A DNA stretch of 64,000 nt, from assembly GCF_030294945.1 (NCBI RefSeq), contig NZ_AP018448.1, positions 6,664,001-6,728,000 of the forward strand. Reading direction: 5' to 3'. This DNA comes from Streptomyces graminofaciens (GTDB taxonomy: Bacteria > Actinomycetota > Actinomycetes > Streptomycetales > Streptomycetaceae). Shown here in pieces: positions 1 through 8,007 of the stretch (position 1 is the stretch's first letter; each line of letters opens with the position of its first letter). Under the pieces are notes generated by a model that did not search any database, was not told where the DNA came from, and saw nothing but the letters and a program-made list of their open reading frames with translations. The position numbers and the translations under genes were made by a program.

Positions 1-2
1 GC

Positions 3-533
3 AAGCTCCCCACCCGGCTAGTGATCCTGTCCAACGAACTGCCCCACTTCGGCGACTCCTCCGGCGTCATCGCCAACCGGTTCATCCTGCTCAACACCCG
101 CCTGTCCTGGCTCGGCAAGGAAGATCCCACCCTCACCGACCGGCTCATCGCCGAAGTCCCCGGCATCATCAACTGGGCCCTGGAAGGACTCGCCCGACTC
201 CAGCGCACCGGACGGATCACCGAACCGGCATCCAGCCGCGAAGCCGTCACCACCATGCGCGACACCGCGAGCCCCACCAGCGCATTCGTCCGCGAACGCT
301 GCACCACCGGCCCCACATGCAGCGTTCCCGTGGAAGCACTGTGGGCCGTCTGGCGAGACTGGGCCGAGGACAACGGCGTCAAGCCCGGAACGAAGCAGGT
401 ATTCGGCCGCAACCTGCTCTCCGTCGTCCCCCAACTCAACCGCACCCGCCCCCGCAACGCCTACGGCCAACAGGTCGCCACGTACACCGGGATCACGCTG
501 AACGGGTCCGAACCACATCTGCCTGAGTCGTGA
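3..533 (+). CDS. Phage/plasmid primase-helicase, C-terminal part (5' end outside window)
   Basis: The reading frame is open from the window edge to the TGA at 531-533, so only the last ~176 codons are present. The visible residues include LVILSNELPHFGDSSG and RFILLNTRLSWLGKEDPTLT, matching the C-terminal part of P4/D5-type primase-helicases that unwind and prime element DNA during replication. The ending resembles the winged-helix tail of this family (EALWAVWRDWAEDNGV). It is the first visible gene of the integrated element and is followed by a 25-bp inverted repeat beginning before its stop codon. The missing N-terminus is due to the window, not to mutation. Confidence 0.8.
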   Translation, partial: KLPTRLVILSNELPHFGDSSGVIANRFILLNTRLSWLGKEDPTLTDRLIAEVPGIINWALEGLARLQRTGRITEPASSREAVTTMRDTASPTSAFVRERCTTGPTCSVPVEALWAVWRDWAEDNGVKPGTKQVFGRNLLSVVPQLNRTRPRNAYGQQVATYTGITLNGSEPHLPES

Positions 534-591
534 CTCATCGCGACTCACACCCCCACCAACCCGCCCTGAGTCGCGATGAGTCACGACTCAG
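523..591. repeat. Perfect 25-bp inverted repeat between primase and excisionase genes
   Basis: The left arm (523-547) and right arm (567-591) are exact reverse complements separated by 19 bases. Each arm is itself made of GAGTC/GACTC blocks, so it can also fold into smaller palindromes (for example GAGTCGTGACTC). The left arm overlaps the end of the primase gene. It could be a transcription terminator, a regulator or Xis/Int binding region, or part of the element's replication control. The structure is certain; the role is not known. Confidence 0.85.
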
Positions 592-643
592 AGCAATGTG
601 CTCAGAACCCCATCACCGCGCCACCCCCGCGCTGAGGAGTGCC

Positions 644-829
644 ATGCCCCGCCCCGAGAAGCTCAAGCTCGCCGAAGTCCTCGTAGAGATCAAGATGAGC
701 CGCGCCGCCTTCTACCGCATGCGCGCCCGTGGCAAGGCACCGAAGCTCATCAAGCTGCCGAACGGGCAGATCCGTTGCCGCCGCAGCGACCTGGACGCGT
801 GGTGGGCCGAGAACGAGATCGCCGCCTGA
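644..829 (+). CDS. xis: Excisionase-like helix-turn-helix protein (61 aa)
   Basis: This small basic protein has the AlpA/excisionase-type winged HTH pattern: LKLAEVLVEIKMSRAAFYRMRARG, then a basic wing (KLIKLPNGQIRCRRSDLDAWW). It would bind element DNA and direct the integrase towards excision. The ATG at 644 is chosen because a GAGGAG ribosome site lies at 634-639; the frame is open further upstream, but those starts overlap the inverted repeat. It is directly followed by a hairpin and the integrase gene, as in other actinomycete integrative elements. It could also act as a transcriptional regulator. Confidence 0.75.
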   Translation: MPRPEKLKLAEVLVEIKMSRAAFYRMRARGKAPKLIKLPNGQIRCRRSDLDAWWAENEIAA

Positions 830-846
830 CCCGCTGACAGACCCGT

Positions 847-874
847 GGGGCCCCGCCGTTCGCAGCGGGGCCCC
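847..874 (+). terminator. Perfect 10-bp GC hairpin between xis and int
   Basis: GGGGCCCCGC at 847-856 pairs exactly with GCGGGGCCCC at 865-874 around an 8-base loop. There is no T-tract. It lies just downstream of the excisionase stop and 20 bases before the integrase start, so it may terminate or attenuate transcription and lower int expression. Confidence 0.6.
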
Positions 875-893
875 ATCTCCATGAAGGGGAACA

Positions 894-2270
894 ATGCACA
901 GCTACGACGTGCGCATTTGGAGCGTCCGGAAGCGTCCGAGCAAGTCGGCCCCGTATCAACTCCGCTGGCAGGTCGACGGGACGGAGTTTCCGGAGAAGTT
1001 CGCCACCAAGACGCTTGCCGACGCGCGCCGCGCGGAACTGCTGACCGCGGCCCGGAAGGGAGAGCCGTTCGACACCGAGACCGGTCTCCCCGTTTCGGAG
1101 CTGCGGGAACGGAACCGCACGGGTTGGTACGCCCATGCCCGCGCGCACGCCGCGCGAAAGTGGCCGACTGCCGCAGCGAAGCACCGCGCGAGCATCGCAG
1201 AGAGCCTGACCATCGCCACGATGGCGCTGTGCCCGGACGGCAAGGGACGCCCGGCAGACGAACTCTTGCGGCGTGCGCTCTACCAGTGGGGATTCAACGC
1301 CGGACGCCATGACCAGGAACCGCCAGAAGCAGAGGCCAAGGCGTTGGCGTGGGTGGCACGTAACGCGCCAGCCGTGGTCGACCTGGACAGTGCGAAGCGC
1401 GTGCGCATGGTGCTCGAAGCCTTGGCCAAACGACAGGACGGCAAGGCCGCCGCAGCGAACACGTTCCGGCGGCGCCGGGCGGTGCTGAGCAACTGCCTCC
1501 GTCTCGCTGTGGAACAAGAACTGTTGCCCGGCAACCCCCTGCACCGAGTGCACTGGGAGACTCCCAAGGCAGTGGAGGAGCTTGACGTTCGCAGCGTCGC
1601 CACACCGGCACAGGCACGGGCGCTACTTGACGCGGTCCGCGCGCAGGGGCCGCGCGGCGCCCACCTGGTCGCGTTCTACGCGTGCATCTACTACGCCGCC
1701 ATGCGACCGGAGGAAGTGTCCATGCTGAGCGCTGATCAGTGCGAACTCCCCGCTGACGGCTGGGGACGGCTCATCCTCGCCGGCGCCCGGCCGCAGGTGG
1801 GTTCGGCCTGGACCGACGACGGCAAGCCGTACGAGGAACGACAGCTCAAGCATCGGGCCCGCCGCGCGGTCCGGCCCGTGCCCATCCCGCCGGTGCTGGT
1901 CGCCATCCTGCGAACCCACCTCGAAGCGTTCGGCAGCGCGACCGAGGGTCAACTGTTCAGTGCCGTACGAGGTGGGCCCGTCCGGTCGCAGGAGTACGGC
2001 GCGGTGTGGAAGGAAGCCCGCCGGAAGGCACTCACCCCCGCGCAGGTGGCCTCTCCTCTGGCCGCCATCCCGTACGACCTGCGGCACGCTTGCGTGTCCT
2101 TCTGGCTCCGCTCGGGGGTGAGCCTCGCTGAGACTGCCCGCCGCGCGGGTCAGAGCGTCGCCGTGCTTCAGCGCTACTACGCCAAGGTGCTGGACGGCGA
2201 GGAAGCGAGGATGAACGCCCTGATCGAGCAAGGTCTAGCGGAGCACGAGGGCGGGACCGAGGGGCCGTGA
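894..2270 (+). CDS. int: Tyrosine recombinase/integrase (458 aa)
   Basis: Site-specific integrase expected to recombine the element with the tRNA-Ser attachment site. The N-terminal ~60 residues form an arm-binding-type domain, followed by a core-binding domain and a catalytic domain from about residue 210. Catalytic positions are visible: R271 (AAMRPEEVS), R397-H398 in YDLRH, and the nucleophile Y429 (RYYAKV). The usual GHS box reads GQS, so the second active-site histidine is Q420, and the first His of the HxxR box is Y394, the latter being common in streptomycete integrases. The ATG follows AAGGGG. Length is normal for the family, so it is probably intact; the Q420 change may affect activity. 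Confidence 0.92.
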   Translation: MHSYDVRIWSVRKRPSKSAPYQLRWQVDGTEFPEKFATKTLADARRAELLTAARKGEPFDTETGLPVSELRERNRTGWYAHARAHAARKWPTAAAKHRASIAESLTIATMALCPDGKGRPADELLRRALYQWGFNAGRHDQEPPEAEAKALAWVARNAPAVVDLDSAKRVRMVLEALAKRQDGKAAAANTFRRRRAVLSNCLRLAVEQELLPGNPLHRVHWETPKAVEELDVRSVATPAQARALLDAVRAQGPRGAHLVAFYACIYYAAMRPEEVSMLSADQCELPADGWGRLILAGARPQVGSAWTDDGKPYEERQLKHRARRAVRPVPIPPVLVAILRTHLEAFGSATEGQLFSAVRGGPVRSQEYGAVWKEARRKALTPAQVASPLAAIPYDLRHACVSFWLRSGVSLAETARRAGQSVAVLQRYYAKVLDGEEARMNALIEQGLAEHEGGTEGP

Positions 2271-2346
2271 AACCTGGCCGCAGGTTGGCCGCACACGCTG
2301 GTCAAAGGTGGGATACCGCCGATCCGGGGTGAGACAGGCTGCGCAC

Positions 2347-2381
2347 AGAAGGGGTGCCCCTGCATGGGGGACACCCCTTCT
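2347..2381. terminator. Long hairpin downstream of int
   Basis: AGAAGGGGTG at 2347-2356 pairs with CACCCCTTCT ending at 2381, with an inner CCCC/GGGG stem. It separates the integrase gene from the tRNA and could stop int transcription running antisense into tRNA-Ser. Confidence 0.6.
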
Positions 2382-2405
2382 GACCTGCATAGCTTCTGAC
2401 CTGCG
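2379..2405. repeat. Short direct repeat next to the probable att junction
   Basis: TTCTGACCTGC occurs at 2379-2389 and again at 2394-2404, 15 bp apart, immediately outside the 3' end of tRNA-Ser. Such paired short repeats beside the core site can be integrase arm sites. The copies are seen directly; the role is a guess. Confidence 0.35.
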
Positions 2406-2490
2406 CGGTGGGTGTGGGATTTGAACCCACGGTGACTCGCGCCACGACGGTTTTCAAGACCGTTCCCTTAGGCCGCTCGGGCAACCCACC
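2406..2490 (-). tRNA. tRNA-Ser (anticodon UGA)
   Basis: The minus strand folds as a class II tRNA: acceptor arm GGTGGGT (5') with ACCCACC (3') and a G discriminator, D-arm, anticodon loop CTTGAAA giving UGA, a long variable arm, and a T-arm with GGTTCAAATCC. No CCA is encoded. The 3' end faces the integrase gene, so this tRNA most likely provides the attachment site of the element, whose integration would restore the tRNA 3' end. Confidence 0.95.
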
Positions 2491-2555
2491 CACGCCCCGG
2501 CCCACCTGGGACGGAGCGGGTACAGCCTACCGGCCCCCGGCGGTGGCGTGGGAGA

Positions 2556-4079
2556 TCAATGAGAAGCGGGCCTCTTCCTTCGGCGGTGGCCCAGGACGAG
2601 GAGGAGTGAGGTGGTGGCGACGGCCGCGATGCCCGTGGCCACTGGCCAGTCGGCGTCGGGGCCGGCGTCGTCTTCGTCCTTGGACGGGGCGCAGGAGAAG
2701 GCCTTGTTCTCCGCCACCTGGACCGCCGCCTTGTCGTTGTCCGGCTCGGGGTCCTTGGTCTTGGCGCTGTCGTCCGCCGGGGGCGCGACGGTCACGCAGC
2801 CCGGTGTGGTGTTCTTGCTCTTGATGCGCAACGTGAAGTCGTAGAAGACCTTTTGGCCGACCTTGCCTTCGCTGCCGCAGGTGTAGCGGCGGCCGTCGTC
2901 CGTGGGGACGCACTCGTTGTCCTCGCCGCCGGGGTCGTACGGCGACTCGGTCACCTCGGTGCCGGGCGGGACGAGGAACTCGGTCTGGACGCCTTCCAGT
3001 CGGGCGGGGCCGTTGTTGCGGAAGCCGATGCGGATGTGGTGGCTGCTGCCGATCCCTCCGCGCAGCGATGTGCCGAACACCTCGACGTCGGCCGTGTTCC
3101 GTACCGGCACCTCCACCAAAACCGGCTCCGGGGTCTTGGTGAACCTCATCCCCTTGCCGAGGGCCGGTGCCCGGGTCAGCGTGAGGGGTGCGGCCCGGCC
3201 CGGTGTGAGGTCGGGGTCGGGGGTGTCCACGCAGCACGGCGGGCCGGGGTGCCGTCCGCTGGAGTGGAAGGACCACGCCCCGTAGGAGAGACGTTCCGTC
3301 AGCGCGTCGCGATCCGCCTTCATCCGTAGGCCGGAGGACACCTCCACCGTTTCGCCAGGGGCTATGACCTCGTCCGGCAGCAGGCACTGGACGAGGCCGC
3401 CGGCGTCCTTCGTGTAGCGGCAGTTGCTGTGTCGAGTGGCGGCCGACAGATCTTCGTTGCTCTCCATGAGCAGGACTACGCCTCGTGCGGGGACATCGCC
3501 CGTGTTGCGGATGACCATCGGCACGTTGAACGACTCCCCGGGAGTCATTTCCCGGATGGCGGCGGGCTCGTTCACCCGCAGTTCGGGGCGGCCCGCGATC
3601 ACCTTCAGGCTGCCCCGGACAGCGGGCAGGCCCTTGGGTTCGAGGGTGTAGCGCAGGGTGCCGGAGTCCCCTGGCCGGGCCCCGGTCGCCGGGCGGAGTC
3701 CCAGTTCCTGCATGTTCCAGCCCTCGGAGTCGGGATACAGCGGCTTGGAGCAGGAGAAGGACGGCCTGCCTTTCGGCTTGCAGCCGTCGGCGCCCGATGC
3801 CACGACCGCGACGCCGTCCAGCCCCGAGGCGTCCACGGTGAGTTCGGCGTCGCGGGGCGGCCCGTCGTACGCCCACTCCAGGCCCAGCAGGTCGGAGGTG
3901 TACGGCTCCTGCTCATGCAAGGGGACGTAGAAAACGTTCTGCGTGATGTCGCGCGGGCCACTCTCCGCCGTCGTCGCCCGCCCCGAGCCCGTACCCAAGA
4001 GTGTGGACATCAGGGCCAGGGTCCCGGCCAGCACGCATCGGATCACCACCGCGTGCCGACGCTCCGGTATGCCGATCAT
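2556..4079 (-). CDS. Secreted protein with C-terminal membrane anchor (507 aa), function unknown
   Basis: The N-terminus is a signal peptide (basic start, hydrophobic VLAGTLALMSTLLG, cleavage near ATTA). The body contains beta-sandwich-like segments with repeated mentions of RNTGDVPARG and RNNGPARLEG, the pattern of extracellular CARDB/DUF11-like domains, and several Cys suitable for disulfides outside the cell. Near the end is an acidic linker (SKDEDDAGPD), one transmembrane helix (WPVATGIAAVATTSLLLVLG) and a basic tail HRRRKRP. There is no LPxTG motif, so it is probably membrane-anchored rather than sortase-attached. No enzyme motif was recognised. Confidence 0.75.
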   Translation of the reverse strand: MIGIPERRHAVVIRCVLAGTLALMSTLLGTGSGRATTAESGPRDITQNVFYVPLHEQEPYTSDLLGLEWAYDGPPRDAELTVDASGLDGVAVVASGADGCKPKGRPSFSCSKPLYPDSEGWNMQELGLRPATGARPGDSGTLRYTLEPKGLPAVRGSLKVIAGRPELRVNEPAAIREMTPGESFNVPMVIRNTGDVPARGVVLLMESNEDLSAATRHSNCRYTKDAGGLVQCLLPDEVIAPGETVEVSSGLRMKADRDALTERLSYGAWSFHSSGRHPGPPCCVDTPDPDLTPGRAAPLTLTRAPALGKGMRFTKTPEPVLVEVPVRNTADVEVFGTSLRGGIGSSHHIRIGFRNNGPARLEGVQTEFLVPPGTEVTESPYDPGGEDNECVPTDDGRRYTCGSEGKVGQKVFYDFTLRIKSKNTTPGCVTVAPPADDSAKTKDPEPDNDKAAVQVAENKAFSCAPSKDEDDAGPDADWPVATGIAAVATTSLLLVLGHRRRKRPASH

Positions 4080-4146
4080 CGCCGCAGTATGCCGGACCGC
4101 CCCTTCTTGGCCGGGCGCCGGAAGGCTCGGACCGTCGCCTGCACCC

Positions 4147-4180
4147 GTAAGGGGCGCCCTCCACTGAGGACGCCCCTTAC
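4147..4180 (-). terminator. Hairpin downstream of the HtrA-like protease gene
   Basis: GTAAGGGGCG at 4147-4156 pairs exactly with CGCCCCTTAC at 4171-4180; the loop can extend the stem with CTC/GAG. It lies after the protease gene and its trailing repeats, and before the next minus-strand gene. Confidence 0.65.
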
Positions 4181-4185
4181 ATCGA

Positions 4186-4278
4186 GCTCAGACCATTCCC
4201 GGCTCAGTTCGTTCCCGGCTCAGACCATTCCTGCTCAGACCATTCCCGGTTCAGTTCGTTCCCGGTTCAGTTCGTTCC
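4186..4278. repeat. Six imperfect 16-bp tandem repeats
   Basis: Units alternate between GCTCAGACCATTCCCG and G(C/T)TCAGTTCGTTCCCG, at 4186, 4202, 4218 (15 bp), 4233, 4249 and 4265 (14 bp). The array begins about 10 bp beyond the stop codon of the HtrA-like gene and ends before its hairpin. No coding role. Confidence 0.85.
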
Positions 4279-4288
4279 GCCAAGGTGA

Positions 4289-5944
4289 TCAGCTGTCGCC
4301 CTCGCGCTCGCCCAGAGTGACGTCCGCCGTGCGGGTCTTTCCGTCCCGGGTGTACGTCAGGGTGACCTTGTCGCCGGGCTGGTGGGTCCAGATCTCGCCG
4401 ATCAGGGTGGGACCGCTGTCTACGACCGTGTCGTCGAGCTTGGTGATGACGTCGCCGGACTTGAGACCGGCCTTGTCGGCGGGGCCGCCCGCCGTGACGC
4501 CGCCGTCGGAGGTGATCTTCGCCCCGCCCACGCCCTCGTCGAGGGAGACGGAGGCGCCGATCACCGGGTACACCGGCTTGCCCGTCCTGATCAGCTGCTG
4601 GGCGACGTTCTTCGCCTGGTTGATCGGGATCGCGAAGCCCAGGCCGATGGAGCCGGACTGGCCGGAGCCGAGGCCGCCGCTGCTCGCGGACTGGATCGCC
4701 GAGTTGATGCCGATGACGTTGCCCTTGGCATCGAGGAGCGGGCCACCGGAGTTGCCCGGGTTGATCGACGCGTCGGTCTGCAGGGCGCTCATGTACGACG
4801 CCTTGCTGCTGGAGGAGCCGTCGCTGGAGGCCACCGGGCGGTTCTTGGCGCTGATGATGCCCGTCGTCACCGTGTTCGAGAGACCGAAGGGGGCGCCGAT
4901 GGCGATCGTCGAGTCGCCCACCGCCACCTTGTCGGAGTCTCCGAGGGGGAGCGGATTGAGGTCCGACGGGGCGTTCTTGAGCTTGATGACGGCCACGTCG
5001 TAGCCCTGGGCGTGGCCTACGACCTCCGCGTCGTACTTCTTGCCGTTCGGGAAGGTCGCCGACAGCTTGCCGCCGTCGACCGCGTCCGCCACCACGTGGT
5101 TGTTGGTGACGATGTGGCCTTCCTTGTCGAAGACGAAGCCCGTGCCCGTGCCGCCCTCGCCGTCGCTGCTCTCGGCCTGGATCGTGACCGTGCTCGGCAG
5201 CGCCGAGGCGGCCACCCCGGCGACCGTACCGGCGTCTCTCTTGAGGTCGCCGCCCTGCTGCGAGGCCGAGATGGTCGTGGAGCCGGTCGAGTCGTCGTTG
5301 CGGTCGGCCAGGGTGTAGCCGAGGCCGCCGCCGACGCCGCCGGCCACCAGGGCTGCCACCAGGACCGCGGCGATCAGACCACCCCGCCTGCCGCCGGGCT
5401 TGGGGGCGGGCTGCTGCGTCTGCTGCTGGTACGAGGAGCCCCAGCCACCGCCCCCCGCTGCCGCGCCGGGGCCCGCTGCCGCTCCGGCGTCCGCGTACGA
5501 CGGGGTGCCGGGCGGGGGCGGAGGCGGCCAGCCTCCCTCGGGCGCCGAGGGCCCGACGGGGTGCTGCGCGTAGCCACCGGGGTGCGGGCCCTGACCCGCA
5601 GGCGCCGCGTAGGCCGGTTCCGGACCCGGGCCCCCGGGCGCCGCGTAGACCGGCTCCGGACCCGGACCCGGACCCGCAGGCTGCGCGTACGCCGGTTCCG
5701 GACCCTGACCCGTGGCCCCCGCGTACGCCGGTGCCCCGGCGCCCACCAGTTCGGGGTGCGGCTCCGCCGGGGGCACCGGCGGCAGCTGGGCCGTCGGCGC
5801 GTTCTCCTCGGCGATCGGGGCCGGCGCCGGGGTGGGGGCCGGTGCCGCCGCCGGGGCCGGGGCGGAGGCAGCGGGAGTTTCCACCGGCACGGGAGGCGCG
5901 GACGGGGCCGGGGGTACCGCGGTGCCCTCGTTCTCGGTGCTCAC
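4289..5944 (-). CDS. HtrA/DegP-type trypsin-like serine protease with PDZ domain (551 aa)
   Basis: Membrane-anchored protease for extracytoplasmic protein quality control. Order: Pro/Ala-rich cytoplasmic N-terminus with YAAPAGPG-like repeats (residues ~40-190), one transmembrane helix (GGLIAAVLVAALVAGG), a protease domain with His in TNNHVVAD, Asp in YDVAVIKL and Ser in PGNSGGPLL, and a C-terminal PDZ domain (GPADKAGLKSGDVITKLDD). The GTG at 5944 is preferred to a start at 6043 because GGAG lies 8-9 bases upstream and the residues before VSTENEG look non-coding. All three catalytic residues are present. The substrate is unknown. Confidence 0.92.
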   Translation of the reverse strand: MSTENEGTAVPPAPSAPPVPVETPAASAPAPAAAPAPTPAPAPIAEENAPTAQLPPVPPAEPHPELVGAGAPAYAGATGQGPEPAYAQPAGPGPGPEPVYAAPGGPGPEPAYAAPAGQGPHPGGYAQHPVGPSAPEGGWPPPPPPGTPSYADAGAAAGPGAAAGGGGWGSSYQQQTQQPAPKPGGRRGGLIAAVLVAALVAGGVGGGLGYTLADRNDDSTGSTTISASQQGGDLKRDAGTVAGVAASALPSTVTIQAESSDGEGGTGTGFVFDKEGHIVTNNHVVADAVDGGKLSATFPNGKKYDAEVVGHAQGYDVAVIKLKNAPSDLNPLPLGDSDKVAVGDSTIAIGAPFGLSNTVTTGIISAKNRPVASSDGSSSSKASYMSALQTDASINPGNSGGPLLDAKGNVIGINSAIQSASSGGLGSGQSGSIGLGFAIPINQAKNVAQQLIRTGKPVYPVIGASVSLDEGVGGAKITSDGGVTAGGPADKAGLKSGDVITKLDDTVVDSGPTLIGEIWTHQPGDKVTLTYTRDGKTRTADVTLGEREGDS

Positions 5945-6163
5945 AGCTTCTCTCCTCGATCCACGGCTGCTGTCGACTGTCGACATGGTGTTGTTCGCAC
6001 ATGCGGCTGTGCGTGAGTTTTGTATGTGGTCAGCTTTTCCCACGAGCCGTCAGGGCACCATAAGCGGTGACTGTGGGTCCGGGGCCATCCTTTATATCGG
6101 ATCTATCAGACTAAACGGGCCGATCGCCTGCGCCCGCCGCCATCACGGTGGCACCATGACGCG

Positions 6164-6961
6164 GTGACCCACGCACGACAGCACCCGATCCAGGTCGTCG
6201 CCCACCGCGGGGCCTCCGAGGACGCCCCCGAGCACACCCTGGCCGCGTACAAGAAGGCGATCGAGGACGGTGCGGACGCCCTCGAATGCGATGTCCGGCT
6301 GACCGCGGACGGGCATCTCGTCTGCGTGCACGACCGCCGCGTCAACCGTACGTCGAACGGCCGCGGCGCGGTCTCCGCGCTGGAGCTGGCCGAGCTTGCC
6401 GCCCTGGACTTCGGCTCCTGGAAGAACCGCGACGAGGCCCCGGACTGGGAGATCGGGCCGGACACCTCCGTACTGACGCTGGAGCGGCTGCTGGAGCTGG
6501 TCGCCGACGCGGGACGCCGGGTCGAACTGGCCATCGAGACCAAGCATCCGACGCGTTGGGCCGGACAGGTGGAGGAGCGGCTGCTGATGCTGCTCAAGCG
6601 GTTCGGGCTGGACGCGCCGGAGTCCGCCGAGGAATCTCCGGTACGGGTCATGAGCTTCTCGGCGCGTTCGCTGCAGCGCGTGCGGACCGTGTCCCCGACG
6701 CTGCCGACGGTCTATCTCATGCAGTTCGTCTCGCCCCGCCTGCGCGACGGGCGGCTGCCCGCCGGGGTGCGGATCGCGGGCCCCTCGATCCGGATCGTGC
6801 GCAACCACCCCGCGTACATCGAGCGCCTGAAGAAGGCCGACCACCAGGTGCACGTGTGGACCGTGAACGAGCCCCAGGACGTCGACCTGTGCGTGGAGCT
6901 GGGAGTCGACGCGATCATCACCAACCGGCCCCGAGCGGTCCGCCACCAACTGGGTCACTGA
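6164..6961 (+). CDS. Glycerophosphodiester phosphodiesterase (265 aa)
   Basis: Cytoplasmic enzyme hydrolysing glycerophosphodiesters to glycerol-3-phosphate and an alcohol. The family motifs are visible: VAHRGASEDAPEHTLAAY at the N-terminus (catalytic His and Arg), ECDVRLTADGHLVCVHD (metal-binding Glu/Asp and second His), and HVWTVNEP plus GVDAIITNRP near the end. No signal peptide is seen, so it is the UgpQ-like intracellular form. The GTG start has only a weak ribosome site, and the upstream ATG at 6157 is in another frame. It is divergent from the HtrA-like gene. Confidence 0.92.
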   Translation: MTHARQHPIQVVAHRGASEDAPEHTLAAYKKAIEDGADALECDVRLTADGHLVCVHDRRVNRTSNGRGAVSALELAELAALDFGSWKNRDEAPDWEIGPDTSVLTLERLLELVADAGRRVELAIETKHPTRWAGQVEERLLMLLKRFGLDAPESAEESPVRVMSFSARSLQRVRTVSPTLPTVYLMQFVSPRLRDGRLPAGVRIAGPSIRIVRNHPAYIERLKKADHQVHVWTVNEPQDVDLCVELGVDAIITNRPRAVRHQLGH

Positions 6962-7309
6962 ACGCCCCTTCCGATCACGCGACCGCCGTTCACATCTGAC
7001 GGATACGCCACCACTTCCGACCGCCTCCGACCACTGCGGAACGCTTCCGGTTGCACCGACGCCCGATCTTGCAACCTTTGAATGGAGGTAAGAATTCCGC
7101 CAAGCGAGACAGAGGGCGACCGAAGGCGAAGTCGGCATATTGAGGGTGAAATCCGGCCAATCGATGGGCGGGAAATCACGGGGAGTGCACCGGCGCGTTC
7201 GATCCGTATTCGATCGTTGTGAGTGCGTCAGAGCACGTGCGCCAGCCGGTTTCCAGTCCGGTCCATTGGGGCATTCACACCGTGGCGTGGGGCGAAGGAG
7301 GTCTCGGGG
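6962..7309. other. Gene gap of 348 bp
   Basis: No convincing gene. The stretch holds the untranslated leader of the next gene, including its GAAGGAGG ribosome site at 7294-7301. It is less GC-rich around 7070-7150. No clear promoter boxes were found. Confidence 0.5.
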
Positions 7310-7852
7310 GTGGCGTTGGTGGTGGCACAGGAGGTGCCCACGTCGTCGAGCATGGCCGTACCCCATGGCCCTGCGGGCGTGGGGGAAGCAAGACACCGGA
7401 TGCGCAGTCAACTGCGTGACGGTGGTGTGGCGGAATCGGTCATCGACGACGCCGTACTGATCCTTTCCGAACTGCTGAGCAATGCCTGCAAACACGGCAG
7501 GCCCCTCGGCGATGCCCTGGCCGGTGACGGCGACGTGCGATGCGCATGGCGGGTGGACCCCACGGGGCGGCTCACGGTCGAGGTGACGGACGGCGGCGGC
7601 CCGACCCGCCCGACCCCGTCCACCCCGTCGGTCACCGCCCACGGCGGCCGCGGGCTCAACATCGTCACGGCACTGGCCGACGACTGGGGCGTCAGGAACG
7701 ACGCCCGCGGCGAGGTCACGGTATGGGTGATCGTCCAGGACGACGTGTACCAGGCACGCCGCCGCGAGGACTTCGCCGCCCGTATCTCGGCCCCGTCGGT
7801 CTCCACCCTCCCAGGTCTGGATTTCACGGACGCCTTCGAGGACATGGACTGA
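7310..7852 (+). CDS. Anti-sigma-like histidine-kinase-type ATPase (180 aa)
   Basis: Single HATPase_c domain of the RsbW/SpoIIAB type. The N-box is visible as ILSELLSNACKHG, the G1 region as VEVTDGGG, and the G2 region as GGRGLNIV. Such proteins in streptomycetes bind sigma factors or anti-anti-sigma factors in partner-switching, often with PP2C phosphatases like the one at 11719. The GTG at 7310 is chosen because GAAGGAGG lies 8 bases upstream; residues before it would be untypical. The partner cannot be identified from this window. Confidence 0.85.
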   Translation: MALVVAQEVPTSSSMAVPHGPAGVGEARHRMRSQLRDGGVAESVIDDAVLILSELLSNACKHGRPLGDALAGDGDVRCAWRVDPTGRLTVEVTDGGGPTRPTPSTPSVTAHGGRGLNIVTALADDWGVRNDARGEVTVWVIVQDDVYQARRREDFAARISAPSVSTLPGLDFTDAFEDMD

Positions 7853-7923
7853 CCCCACAGGAGGCTTCAGGCCAGGTCCGAACAACTTGGCCTGAACCTC
7901 CGGTTCCGGGACGACTCGGTGCG

Positions 7924-7932
7924 TTGTCCACA
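7924..7932 (+). promoter_or_regulatory. Single DnaA box (TTGTCCACA)
   Basis: A perfect match to the streptomycete DnaA box preference TTGTCCACA lies in the gap before the SEC-C gene. A lone box may occur by chance. Confidence 0.4.
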
Positions 7933-8007
7933 GGGTCCCATCGGCCGTCGTACGAGCGACTAGGCTCGCGCAAGTACGAGTCGAGCCGTGATCGGGAGAC
8001 ACCCACG

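Larger units (their letters stand above)
1..2405. mobile_element. Right end of an integrated plasmid-like element at tRNA-Ser
   Basis: A primase/helicase fragment, a small excisionase-like HTH protein and a tyrosine integrase lie in that order and end 135 bp from the 3' end of a tRNA-Ser gene. This is the usual right end of actinomycete integrative elements of the pSAM2/SLP1 type, in which int sits next to the att site in a tRNA 3' end. The left part, including transfer genes and the other att site, lies outside the window. The class (AICE or phage-derived island) is inferred; the order of genes and the tRNA junction are seen directly. Confidence 0.75.

Noticed and set aside
2400..2450. Matching left attachment site
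   Set aside because: A second copy of the tRNA 3' end was not found in the window; it would lie to the left.
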